Shown here one piece after another: positions 23,378 through 31,851 of a stretch of 34,528 nt of DNA. The stretch covers positions 1 to 34,528 of the forward strand of contig JAATFV010000201.1 in assembly GCA_015655015.1 (NCBI GenBank), given 5' to 3'. This DNA comes from Chitinophagales bacterium (GTDB lineage Bacteria > Bacteroidota > Bacteroidia > Chitinophagales > Chitinophagaceae). Every line of letters starts with the position of its first letter. Position 1 is the first letter of the stretch. Under the pieces are notes generated by a model. It did no database searches, was not told the DNA's origin, and saw only the letters and a list, made by a program, of their open reading frames with translations. A program made the translations under genes and the position numbers.

Positions 23378-24256
23378 ATGCGACCCTTACTTTACTTTCT
23401 GGTGGCTGGGCTCTCTGCAGGATTGACATCCTTCGATCCGGAGAAACCCGATATGCAATTATCAAAACCATTTACAGTTGATTCTTTAGGAGCTTGTCAG
23501 GGGATATCCTGGCTGCATGGGAAAGCGTATCTGTATGGAGACCGGGAGGTGGGTATGATCCGGGAATTTACGCTGAAAGGGGATTCTCTTGCCTATACGG
23601 GTCACGAATGCAGGTTGACCCTGAATGACACGGATGTGATCAATCATCCTACCGGATTGGCTTATAATGGTAAAGACCCCGTGTTCATGGGGAACAGTGT
23701 TGTCCTGAACAAGGAAAAGAATATCTGGAAAGCTGTTATCTATTGTATCGATTGGGAAGGGCTCTGGCGGACGGGCACTCTCGACGGAGGTAACCTCCTG
23801 AATGTCATCGAGGACGATGCCTGTATACAGGGTACAAGACCTGAATATGTGAAGTATAATAAGAAGTGGTATGTGGCGACGGCGGATTATGGCAACCGGG
23901 CTAATGAAGTAAGGCTGTATGATCCTGCTGTTCTCCGGCATGTTTCGAAGACCAGTGAGAAAGGGGTATTGTTTAAGAAATTCACTTGTGGTCCCTGGGT
24001 TCAGAATATGCAATGGATCCCGGAGAAAAATATATTGCTGCTGATACAGAATCGGGAGGAAGGGAGGAAATGGAGGTTTACCTATCTGGACCTGGTCAAA
24101 TCTGTAGAGTCAGGGCGGCAGGAGATCATCAAAGTGGTGGATATTGACAGGGGGGATGAGTTAGAGGGATTTTCTTTTCTGGCGTCGCGAAGGAAGGGGA
24201 TAGCTGTCACTTCTTCACGAAGGGAGAATGTCAATTTTATGGATATAAACTGGTAA
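23378..24256 (+). CDS. Exported beta-propeller-like protein of unknown function
   Basis: A 292-residue protein with an N-terminal export signal (MRPLLYFLVAGLSAGLTSF). Short repeated beta units are visible, for example ISWLHGKAYLYGDREVGMIR, THPTG-like INHPTGLAYNGKDPVFMG, EYVKYNKKWYVATADYGN and VQNMQWIPEKNILLLIQNRE. They suggest a propeller, but no named family is recognised. Its stop lies six bases before the ECF sigma start, so the two are probably cotranscribed. It may therefore be part of the sensing or uptake arm of the SusCD locus, binding or processing the inducing compound. Confidence 0.65.
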   Translation: MRPLLYFLVAGLSAGLTSFDPEKPDMQLSKPFTVDSLGACQGISWLHGKAYLYGDREVGMIREFTLKGDSLAYTGHECRLTLNDTDVINHPTGLAYNGKDPVFMGNSVVLNKEKNIWKAVIYCIDWEGLWRTGTLDGGNLLNVIEDDACIQGTRPEYVKYNKKWYVATADYGNRANEVRLYDPAVLRHVSKTSEKGVLFKKFTCGPWVQNMQWIPEKNILLLIQNREEGRKWRFTYLDLVKSVESGRQEIIKVVDIDRGDELEGFSFLASRRKGIAVTSSRRENVNFMDINW

Positions 24257-24262
24257 GGCAAC

Positions 24263-24838
24263 ATGTTACCTGATACCGCAGGCAGCGATAAGGAACTTTG
24301 GCGGCTCATTACACAGGAAGAAGATGCAGCCGCTTTTGAGCAATTGTACAGGCGCTATATGCATGTATTGATGGCGGCTATCTACAAATGGTCGGACGAC
24401 AAGGCGGAGGCGGAAGATATTCTGCAGGAAGTCTTTCTCGATGTCTGGGAGAAGAGAAAGCAGATAATTATAAAGAACGAAATTTTCCCCTACCTGTATA
24501 GTATTACCCGGTTTAAGATATTTGACCGTCTGCGGGAGAAAAAATTATCCGACCGGCAGCTTCGGGCATGGCATACCCTTTCCGGAGAGGCTGTCGTAGC
24601 AACGGTGGCATTCCGGGAAGAGGAACTGGAAAACAAGGAAGTCCTTGTATCTACTGAACTCGCGCAATTACCTGCACAAATGAAAAGAGTATACCTGCTC
24701 AGCGCGGAGCAGGGTAAGAGTATTCGCGAGATCTCGGAAGAACTGCTCGTATCTCCCTACACGGTAAAAAATCACTTGCAAAAGATCCGGAAACGCCTGC
24801 GCAATGCTGCAATACGGATGTCTTCTTTTTTCTTCTGA
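24263..24838 (+). CDS. ECF RNA polymerase sigma factor
   Basis: A 191-residue sigma-70 family factor of the group paired with FecR. Region 2 (about 20-90) includes FEQLYRRYMHVLMAAIYKW and AEDILQEVFLDVWEKRKQI. Region 4 (about 130-185) has LPAQMKRVYLLSAEQGKSIR and EISEELLVSPYTVKNHLQKI. It should direct RNA polymerase to the SusC/SusD genes downstream when released by the FecR-like anti-sigma. Transcribed with the exported propeller gene (six-base gap), and separated from fecR by 140 bases. Confidence 0.93.
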   Translation: MLPDTAGSDKELWRLITQEEDAAAFEQLYRRYMHVLMAAIYKWSDDKAEAEDILQEVFLDVWEKRKQIIIKNEIFPYLYSITRFKIFDRLREKKLSDRQLRAWHTLSGEAVVATVAFREEELENKEVLVSTELAQLPAQMKRVYLLSAEQGKSIREISEELLVSPYTVKNHLQKIRKRLRNAAIRMSSFFF

Positions 24839-24978
24839 TAAATCGGCTTCGTTGCGCCATCCGGACAGTGCGTAGGACCTTCAATGTTACCTGAATATTA
24901 ATTCGATTTTTCTCAGTAGTTCTTTTTTTCTTCTGCGGGACTATTGTTTGGCAGCTTTATTCTGCCATTCATTAACGT

Positions 24979-25950
24979 ATGCAGCAGGAAGAACAGATCA
25001 GAGAATTATTAGAACGTTATAACAAGGGGGAATGCACTCCGCAGGAGATCCTGTTACTGGAAAAATGGTATGAGCTGGTAGCCGGTGGAAAAGATTCTTC
25101 TCCTTTACTAAGCAGTGCTGATGAAGACCGGCTGGCAGCTGCTTTGCGGGTTGCTATTGAGACAAAAGGTAAACCTGTATCCACCCGATGGCGGCTCCTG
25201 AGTCCTTCCTGGCGTACTGCAGCCGTATGGATCGGGCTGATCGTCGTGGGCGGATGGTCTTTTATACAATTGCAGAAACGCAGTCAGCGGTCACATAATC
25301 CGCAGCAGGTCGCTTTTAATGAAATATCGACGGGGTATGAACAGTTACGAAAAGTCATACTACCGGATAGTTCTGTAGTGTGGCTCAATTCAGCTACTCA
25401 TTTGTTCGTTCATCCGGATTTTGCCAGGCACAGGGAATTGAGACTGAAGGGAGAAGCCTTTTTCGAAGTCCGGCATGATGTAGAGCACCCTTTTGTGGTG
25501 CAGGCCGGCAATGCCTCCACTGTTGTCTTTGGAACAGCTTTCAATATATCGGCTTATCCGGCCGCCGGCCAGTTAAGGATCTCCTTGCAGAGCGGTAAGA
25601 TCGGAGTACAGTATGACAGCAAAGCGGGAAAGGCTGAAAAAATGCTGCAGCCGGGACAGCTGCTGATCTATGATAAGGAACGGGGAACAGGAGAGATCGA
25701 GCAGCAATCGCCCGGGGAGATGGATGTATGGACAGCGGGCCGCCTTGTATTCTATAAAACGCCCCTGCGGGAAGCGCTGGCTCAGATAGAGGCCAGGTAT
25801 GGGCTGCATATTATCTATGATGATGTATTAAAAAACCAGACTATTACTGCAAGGTTTGAAAATACTGCCCTGGAAAAAGTGTTGGAGCATCTGTCATTCG
25901 GATGGGACTTGCATTTTAGCCGGCAAAAAGACACCCTGCATGTAAGGTAA
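24979..25950 (+). CDS. FecR-family anti-sigma factor
   Basis: A 323-residue inner-membrane protein. The N-terminal cytoplasmic helix region (1-75) would hold the sigma factor. A membrane segment (AAVWIGLIVVGGWSFIQL) lies around 80-97. The periplasmic FecR domain follows (about 110-205; key stretch VILPDSSVVWLNSATHLFVH, then RHRELRLKGEAFFEV), and a DUF4974 domain forms the C-terminus (from FYKTPLREALAQIEARYG, about 254). The DUF4974 domain is thought to contact the STN domain of the TonB-dependent transporter and transmit its substrate-loaded state. SusC starts 31 bases later. Confidence 0.94.
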   Translation: MQQEEQIRELLERYNKGECTPQEILLLEKWYELVAGGKDSSPLLSSADEDRLAAALRVAIETKGKPVSTRWRLLSPSWRTAAVWIGLIVVGGWSFIQLQKRSQRSHNPQQVAFNEISTGYEQLRKVILPDSSVVWLNSATHLFVHPDFARHRELRLKGEAFFEVRHDVEHPFVVQAGNASTVVFGTAFNISAYPAAGQLRISLQSGKIGVQYDSKAGKAEKMLQPGQLLIYDKERGTGEIEQQSPGEMDVWTAGRLVFYKTPLREALAQIEARYGLHIIYDDVLKNQTITARFENTALEKVLEHLSFGWDLHFSRQKDTLHVR

Positions 25951-25981
25951 CCAGTAGCTAACAATAATAAAATCTTACAGT

Positions 25982-28900
25982 ATGATTAAAAAATTACAGC
26001 GGAATTTAACGGTGTATGGTGTCCTCATTTTGCTCCTGAGCATCGGACAAGGGGCATTGGCACAGGCCATACGGCTGGACCTGCCCGGGACGGACCTTGC
26101 GAAAGTGGTGGCTGCCCTGCAGCAGCAGGCGCCCGGCATCAATTTTTCCTATAACCAGGAATTGCTGGAGAAGGTGCACCTGGACAGGGTGCAGGTGAAG
26201 TCGGGCAGGTTGCAGGATGCATTGGAGACCCTGCAAAAAAAATACGGATTGCATTACCTGATGGATGGGAACAATGTGACGTTGAAATATGTGCCGGCAG
26301 CGCCGCCGCCGGCCCCGCGGGCGACGGAAGGCCAGCAGCGGATAGAAGGGACGGTCCGGGATGAGAGCGGCCAGCCGTTGAAAGGAGCTACCGTGCATGT
26401 GAAAGGATCGAAGATGACAGTGCCTACGGATGAGAACGGGCATTATTCCATCGAGGCGGCTGCCGGGTCTCTGCTGGAGATCTCTTCGGTGGGATTCGCG
26501 ACACAGGAGGTATTGGTAAAAGACGGGTCATCGTTGGATGTCCGGCTCAAAGAAGGAGCCAATGTGCTGAATGAAGTGGTATTCGTCGGGTATCAGAAAA
26601 TGCGGAAGAGCGATTTTACGGGCGCTGTCGCCAGTGTCAAGGCCAAAGAGCTGAATGTATCGGCTCCTACCCTGGGTCAGGCCCTGGTGGGCAAGGTAGC
26701 CGGTGTCGTGGTGTCCCAGGTGGATGGCTCTCCCTATGCCAGCACGAAGATCAGGGTGCGGGGCGTAGGCTCTATCAATGCCGGTTCCGATCCCTTATAT
26801 GTGATTGACGGTTACCCGGTGGGTAATGATCTTTATATCAATCCGAATGATGTCGAGTCCATCGATATCCTGAAAGATGCGGCTTCTGCGGCGATCTATG
26901 GATCCAGGGCTTCCGGCGGTGTGGTGCTGATCACTACCAAGAGAGGCAAAGATGGAAAGGGCAAGCTGGAATATGATTTTCAATATGGCGTGGACCAGAT
27001 AGCCAAGAAAGTAAAATTGCTCAATGGTCCCCAGTTCGCGCAGCTGGTGGTAGATGGGCGTAATGACAGCTATAAGGACCTTGTGCAGAACGCCGGCCAT
27101 ACCTGGAGCGATGCCATGTATTCGGACAACAATGCTACGCGAAATATTAATTCTCCGGGCAATGCGGCTTCGACCAATATTCCCCCGGAATTATATGACT
27201 TCCCCAATCAGAAGGTGATTACGCCTAAATACAATACGGACTGGCAGGATGCGCTGTACAGGAATGCGCCTTTCGTCCGGCACAACCTTTCGTTTTCAGG
27301 CGGCAGCAAGACCGTGCGGTATGCGCTCAGCGGCGCTTACCAGAGCCAGGACGGTATCATGTTGAATACAGGCCAGCAGCGGGTGAATTTCCGGGCGAAT
27401 GTAGACGGGGATATCAGCGACAAATTGAAGGTTGGCGCCAATCTTTCCTATACCGGCAATACGAACCAGGAGACGCAGGAGGGACGCTGGGACCATAGCC
27501 CTGCCTTCGGCGCGTTGATCTATATGCCTGTTTTCCCGGTATACAATCCTGACGGAAGTCTGGCGACGAATCTTGCCGCTGCGGAGTCGACTCCCTATGG
27601 CTATCAATCCATCGAAAATCCGGTGGCTACGGCCGAGCGCACCCAGATCAGCCGTAAGGGAAACCGGGCTACGTATAATGCTTTCGGCAGCTTTGAGCTG
27701 ATAAGTCATCTGGTATTCAAGGCCAACCTTGGTCTACAGACCTACGGTGAGCAATATCAATACTATCTTCCCAGCAGTCTGAGCGCCGGCGTTTCCCCTC
27801 CTTTTTCAGCGCCTGCCATTGCGGCGGCTTATGCCACCAATATGACCAAGGCCATGAAGGATCAGCTGGCTGAGTTTACGGTGAACTACAACCGGCAATT
27901 CGGGAAACATAGCCTTACGGTGCTGGGCGGGTATACCGTGCAGCGGACGGATAGTAATGTGGTCAGCGTTACGGCCAGGGGATTCCAGAATGATCTCATA
28001 CCCGATATCACGGCAGGCGGGCAGGGCCAGATCACTGTCAATACTGCGGCTTCCTCGGCTCCCACTTCCGCCGGCGGATTGGGCATTCCTACCGGGGGCG
28101 CAGGGCTTACCGGCAAGTCGGTCAATACGCTGATCTCATACTTAGGCAGGGTGCAGTATTCCTATGATGGTAAATATTATCTGACGGGCTCTATCCGTAC
28201 AGATGGATCTTCCCGTTTCGGCCCCGACAATCGCTGGGCGGTATTCCCTTCCGTATCTGCAGGGTGGAATATTTCCAGGGAATCCTTTTACAAGGGCTGG
28301 CTGAGCGAGAATTCAAGTCTTCGACTACGGGGAAGCTGGGGGTTGAGCGGAAACAACAGTATCGGGAATTACAATGCCATCCAGACTTTTGCCAGCCCTG
28401 CCGGGATCCCCTTTGGGGGAGGGACAGCTACGGCCTATTATCCGGGCAATGTAGCGGATAACAGACTTGGCTGGGAATCGACATCGCAGTATAATTTCGG
28501 ATTAGACCTGGGCCTTTTTCATGACCGGCTATTCGTTATCGCGAACTACTATGATAGCCGGACGTATAATCTCTTATTCAACAATAATATCTCTGCTATC
28601 TCCGGGAATGTGGGCGCCATTATCCTTACCAACCTGCGGAATTCGAAGATCCAGAACAGAGGATTCGATTTTCAGCTGGACGGCAAAGTGGTGCAGTCCC
28701 GTGACTTCAACCTTAACCTGAGCGGTAATATTTCTATCAACCGGAATAAGGTATTGAACCTGGGAGGCGCCAGCACGATCATTACCAATGGTGCGGAAAG
28801 GTCTTACCTGACGCATATTACGGAGGCGGGGCAGCCTGTAGGCATGTTCTATGGATATAAGGTAGGCGGCATGGTGCGGGAAAGCGATATGGCCAATATT

Positions 28901-29611
28901 GCCATCGACGATGCCAATTATAATAAATCCACTCAGTCCTTCCCCAAGGGATACGTGCTGAAAGGGCCTCCCCGCTCTACGGCGCAAACCAATCCGTTGA
29001 GACCAGGAGACCTGTGGTTCAGGGATGTTAATGGAGACGGAGTGGTGAATGCCAATGACCTGGGCATTATCGGGACCCCTTATCCGAAATTCACGTATGG
29101 GTTCGTTCTGTCGATGAACTATCATAATATCGACTTCAATGCGTCCTTTACCGGCTCTTACGGCAACCAGGTATTGGATGGCCAGGATTACTACCTGTAC
29201 AATATGGAAGGATCGGGCAACCAGTATGCAGATGTGGCCAACAGATACCGCTCGGAAGCAGAGCCGGGGAATGGACATGTATTCCGCGCCAGCCGTGCCG
29301 GCACGCAGAGCAACAGTACCCGTCTTTCTACTTTCTATCTGCAGGACGGCAGCTTTTTCCGGTGCACCAATATCTCGATCGGGTATACCCTGCCGGATAT
29401 AGGCGGTTTGCATAAGGCGGGCATTAACGGTATCCGGGTCTATGCGGGTCTCAACAATGCCTTTACGGTCACGAAGTATAAAGGTTACAATCCGGAAGTG
29501 GATTATAACTACAGTACGAACAGCAGCGCCGCCAATCTTACTCCGGGAGTAGATTATGGCGTCTATCCTTTGGTGAGGGCATACAATATGGGTGTTCATC
29601 TAACATTCTGA
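25982..29611 (+). CDS. SusC/RagA-family TonB-linked outer-membrane protein with STN domain
   Basis: A 1209-residue transporter. Order: signal peptide (1-27); STN secretin/TonB N-terminal domain (about 30-105, INFSYNQELLEKVHLDRVQV); Pro/Ala-rich linker; carboxypeptidase-D regulatory-like domain (about 120-195, GTVRDESGQPLKGATVHVKG); TonB-box-like LNEVVFVGYQ; plug (about 205-340, with IRVRGVGSINAGSDPLYVID and AASAAIYGSRASGGVVLITT) and a 22-strand barrel. The STN domain and the sigma/FecR pair together indicate transport-coupled signalling. It forms the transport channel with the SusD lipoprotein downstream. Substrate unknown: no glycoside hydrolase is nearby, whereas peptidases and lipid hydrolases are. 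Confidence 0.95.
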   Translation: MIKKLQRNLTVYGVLILLLSIGQGALAQAIRLDLPGTDLAKVVAALQQQAPGINFSYNQELLEKVHLDRVQVKSGRLQDALETLQKKYGLHYLMDGNNVTLKYVPAAPPPAPRATEGQQRIEGTVRDESGQPLKGATVHVKGSKMTVPTDENGHYSIEAAAGSLLEISSVGFATQEVLVKDGSSLDVRLKEGANVLNEVVFVGYQKMRKSDFTGAVASVKAKELNVSAPTLGQALVGKVAGVVVSQVDGSPYASTKIRVRGVGSINAGSDPLYVIDGYPVGNDLYINPNDVESIDILKDAASAAIYGSRASGGVVLITTKRGKDGKGKLEYDFQYGVDQIAKKVKLLNGPQFAQLVVDGRNDSYKDLVQNAGHTWSDAMYSDNNATRNINSPGNAASTNIPPELYDFPNQKVITPKYNTDWQDALYRNAPFVRHNLSFSGGSKTVRYALSGAYQSQDGIMLNTGQQRVNFRANVDGDISDKLKVGANLSYTGNTNQETQEGRWDHSPAFGALIYMPVFPVYNPDGSLATNLAAAESTPYGYQSIENPVATAERTQISRKGNRATYNAFGSFELISHLVFKANLGLQTYGEQYQYYLPSSLSAGVSPPFSAPAIAAAYATNMTKAMKDQLAEFTVNYNRQFGKHSLTVLGGYTVQRTDSNVVSVTARGFQNDLIPDITAGGQGQITVNTAASSAPTSAGGLGIPTGGAGLTGKSVNTLISYLGRVQYSYDGKYYLTGSIRTDGSSRFGPDNRWAVFPSVSAGWNISRESFYKGWLSENSSLRLRGSWGLSGNNSIGNYNAIQTFASPAGIPFGGGTATAYYPGNVADNRLGWESTSQYNFGLDLGLFHDRLFVIANYYDSRTYNLLFNNNISAISGNVGAIILTNLRNSKIQNRGFDFQLDGKVVQSRDFNLNLSGNISINRNKVLNLGGASTIITNGAERSYLTHITEAGQPVGMFYGYKVGGMVRESDMANIAIDDANYNKSTQSFPKGYVLKGPPRSTAQTNPLRPGDLWFRDVNGDGVVNANDLGIIGTPYPKFTYGFVLSMNYHNIDFNASFTGSYGNQVLDGQDYYLYNMEGSGNQYADVANRYRSEAEPGNGHVFRASRAGTQSNSTRLSTFYLQDGSFFRCTNISIGYTLPDIGGLHKAGINGIRVYAGLNNAFTVTKYKGYNPEVDYNYSTNSSAANLTPGVDYGVYPLVRAYNMGVHLTF

Positions 29612-29650
29612 TAAGGACATTTTCCGATCAACGCATTTAAAAATCATACG

Positions 29651-31183
29651 ATGAGAAATAAATTTTTACAGACGGTTTGTTTAATGGGCATTCTGTTCTG
29701 TTCCTGCAAAAAAAGTTTTCTGGAGCAATCCAATCCGGAGGCGGTGACAGTGCCGCAGTTTTTCACTTCGGAGTCGGATGTGCTATTAGCTTTGAATGGC
29801 TGTTACCTTGCGCTGAAAAGCAATACGTGCCTGGGCGAGGAAAGTGATCTCTATACAGACCAGCGGTCAGACGATACGGGTACGAACGATAACCAGTCGA
29901 ATGCCGGAGAGCCTTTCCAGTTCAATAATTTTTCGATCCTGCCGACGAACTCTTATCTTAAGTCGCACTGGCTGGCCCTATACACTACTATCAGCCGGTG
30001 CAATCTGCTGCTGAGCAATATCGATCAGGTGACGTTCGCCGCTGATTCCACGAAACAGCAATACAAGGCGGAGGCAAAGTTCCTCCGTGCCCTGATCTAT
30101 TTTCACCTGGTGCGGAAATGGGGAGATGTGCCGATGGCTACGGATGCCCTGACCACTCCTGCTGAAGTTACGGCTGCCACGTTCCGGGTGAAGGCGCCGC
30201 AGGTTTATGGTCAGATCATTGCCGATATGACGGATGCCGTGAAAAGCCCTCTGCCTGTCGTGCAGCCTGCGGGCAACCGGGGCCGGGTATCTCTGCAGGT
30301 CGTCAATGCTTTTCTCGGACAGGTATACCTGACAAGGGCTACTACTTTGAATGCCGGCAATAACGCTACGGACCTGGACAGCGCTAACTACTACCTGTCA
30401 GCTTGTTACGGCATGCGTAGTTTTTCCACGCTGTCATCCATTCCGTATGCGGATGTGTTCGACGTCACTAAAAAAACCAGCTGTCCCGAGCTGATCTGGC
30501 AGATTGTCTATTTGCAGGGAGATATCAATTATTCCTCCCACATCGCTGCCGACGCGCAGGCGCTGGGAGGAACTACCAATTCCCTGAAGGCGGGAACGGG
30601 ATTGGGATATAATGTGACACACGATCTGGTGAATGAGTATGAGCAGAATGATCCCAGGAAGGATCTTTCTCTCACCTATTCCAGCGCTCCCAGTGTCCAG
30701 GACTATTATATCAGCAAATTCAGGGATGCAAGCGCGGCAGCCGGGAAGAATGGATATGGCGGGAATGACTGGATCCTGATGCGGTATGCGGATGTCATTT
30801 TAATGCTGGCGGAAGTGAATATGTATCAAGGGAATACGGCGACCGCCATTCAGTACCTGGACATGGTGCGGGCCCGGGCGGGAATGCCCAGCTATGAGCA
30901 GTCAAGTACGACGGATGCGTTCTATATGACCAATTTCTCCACCCTGAAGCTGGCGATATTGCATGAGCGGAGGGTGGAGCTGGCTTTTGAGCATCACCGT
31001 TGGTTCGACCTGCTGAGGTTCTTCCCTATCGATCAACTGGTGACGTATATACATTCCAAGAATCAGGCCGATTGGGGACTGGCGCAGATCGCGAATTTCA
31101 GCACCAAGGATGAATATTTCCCGATACCTTATTTCGAGACCATTCTCGATCCGGTAAGGATGTACCAGAACCCGGGTTATTGA
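29651..31183 (+). CDS. SusD/RagB-family nutrient-binding outer-membrane lipoprotein
   Basis: A 510-residue lipoprotein with the lipobox ILFCSCKK near residue 19. The N-terminal SFLEQSNPEAVTVPQFFTSE and the TPR-like helices (ALNGCYLALKSNT, KAEAKFLRALIYFHLVRKWG) are typical SusD/RagB elements. The C-terminal block HERRVELAFEHHRWFDLLRF and the ending YFPIPYFETILDP..MYQNPGY match the family. It acts as the lid of the SusC channel and binds the substrate before import. The 39-base gap and same orientation put it in one operon with SusC. Confidence 0.95.
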   Translation: MRNKFLQTVCLMGILFCSCKKSFLEQSNPEAVTVPQFFTSESDVLLALNGCYLALKSNTCLGEESDLYTDQRSDDTGTNDNQSNAGEPFQFNNFSILPTNSYLKSHWLALYTTISRCNLLLSNIDQVTFAADSTKQQYKAEAKFLRALIYFHLVRKWGDVPMATDALTTPAEVTAATFRVKAPQVYGQIIADMTDAVKSPLPVVQPAGNRGRVSLQVVNAFLGQVYLTRATTLNAGNNATDLDSANYYLSACYGMRSFSTLSSIPYADVFDVTKKTSCPELIWQIVYLQGDINYSSHIAADAQALGGTTNSLKAGTGLGYNVTHDLVNEYEQNDPRKDLSLTYSSAPSVQDYYISKFRDASAAAGKNGYGGNDWILMRYADVILMLAEVNMYQGNTATAIQYLDMVRARAGMPSYEQSSTTDAFYMTNFSTLKLAILHERRVELAFEHHRWFDLLRFFPIDQLVTYIHSKNQADWGLAQIANFSTKDEYFPIPYFETILDPVRMYQNPGY

Positions 31184-31279
31184 CAGCTCCATGGTTTTAC
31201 GGAAAATGTGTTGCATGTAGCATTCAATAGCTAAACGTCGCGCTGAGAAAGCATTAATACCTGTGATAAACACAGCAGA

Positions 31280-31308
31280 CAGCGAATCACTTAATCAGTG
31301 GTTCGCTG
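31280..31308. terminator. Hairpin after the SusD gene
   Basis: CAGCGAATCAC pairs with GTGGTTCGCTG around TTAATCA (11-base stem with one G-T). It is located between the convergent ends of susD (31183) and the small Cys-rich gene (31315). There is no strong T-run on either strand, so it may be a weak bidirectional terminator. Confidence 0.45.
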
Positions 31309-31314
31309 TTCGCG

Positions 31315-31647
31315 TTAATGAATGTTCTCAAAGAGGCCGATTAGCTGCTGCGCCTTCATTTCCGTATCGGTGTCCTGCAACATTTTATGGAGCTGGTCTA
31401 ATTCTCTTTCGCAGAGAATACCGTGTACCAGGCCGGAGGGGGTCGGCAATAACACGCATCTTATGTTGGGATCATTCATAGGAATATGATCTTCTTTTTT
31501 CCGGGCTACCAATTCGACAAAGACCTGGTAATCCATTTCGCTTAAAGTGAGCATCAGGGTGCCAAAGCACACCTGGAAATAATTGCATTTTTCGCACTTA
31601 ACTACATAACCGTTCTCATCTAAATACCAGCTCTTAAAATGGCACAT
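31315..31647 (-). CDS. Small Cys-rich Bacteroidota protein (DUF6686-like)
   Basis: A 110-residue protein starting at ATG 31647. A longer frame to 31833 exists, but its N-terminal part has no family likeness and would abut the divergent receptor gene. The start MCHFKSWYLDENGYVVKCEK and the following CNYFQVCFGTLML contain Cys2, Cys18, Cys21 and Cys27, plus His3, which could bind a metal. The arrangement recalls the small uncharacterised Bacteroidota family I remember as DUF6686. A cytoplasmic protein next to a haem/iron uptake locus, so it may be a metal-related regulator or sensor, but this is only context. Confidence 0.6.
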   Translation of the reverse strand: MCHFKSWYLDENGYVVKCEKCNYFQVCFGTLMLTLSEMDYQVFVELVARKKEDHIPMNDPNIRCVLLPTPSGLVHGILCERELDQLHKMLQDTDTEMKAQQLIGLFENIH

Positions 31648-31851
31648 GGGTAAATAAGTTTGCCACAAATTAGAATTTGCCGGCCTGGAAGGATTACGCG
31701 ATCGGAAAAATAAGTTTACGGAAAGAGGAAAGATGGGCGCATCTGTTCCGGGCGGATCCTTTTTCTCATCTCGCAAGTCGATTTCCTGATGTGGTAAGTG
31801 CACTCTGGTGAAACCCTGTAAGTTTGTCGTCACCGGTATTATTTTATTTTC

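Noticed and set aside
28574..29599. 341-codon open frame antisense to the 3' part of SusC
   Set aside because: Shadow of the barrel coding sequence, with no homology-like features.
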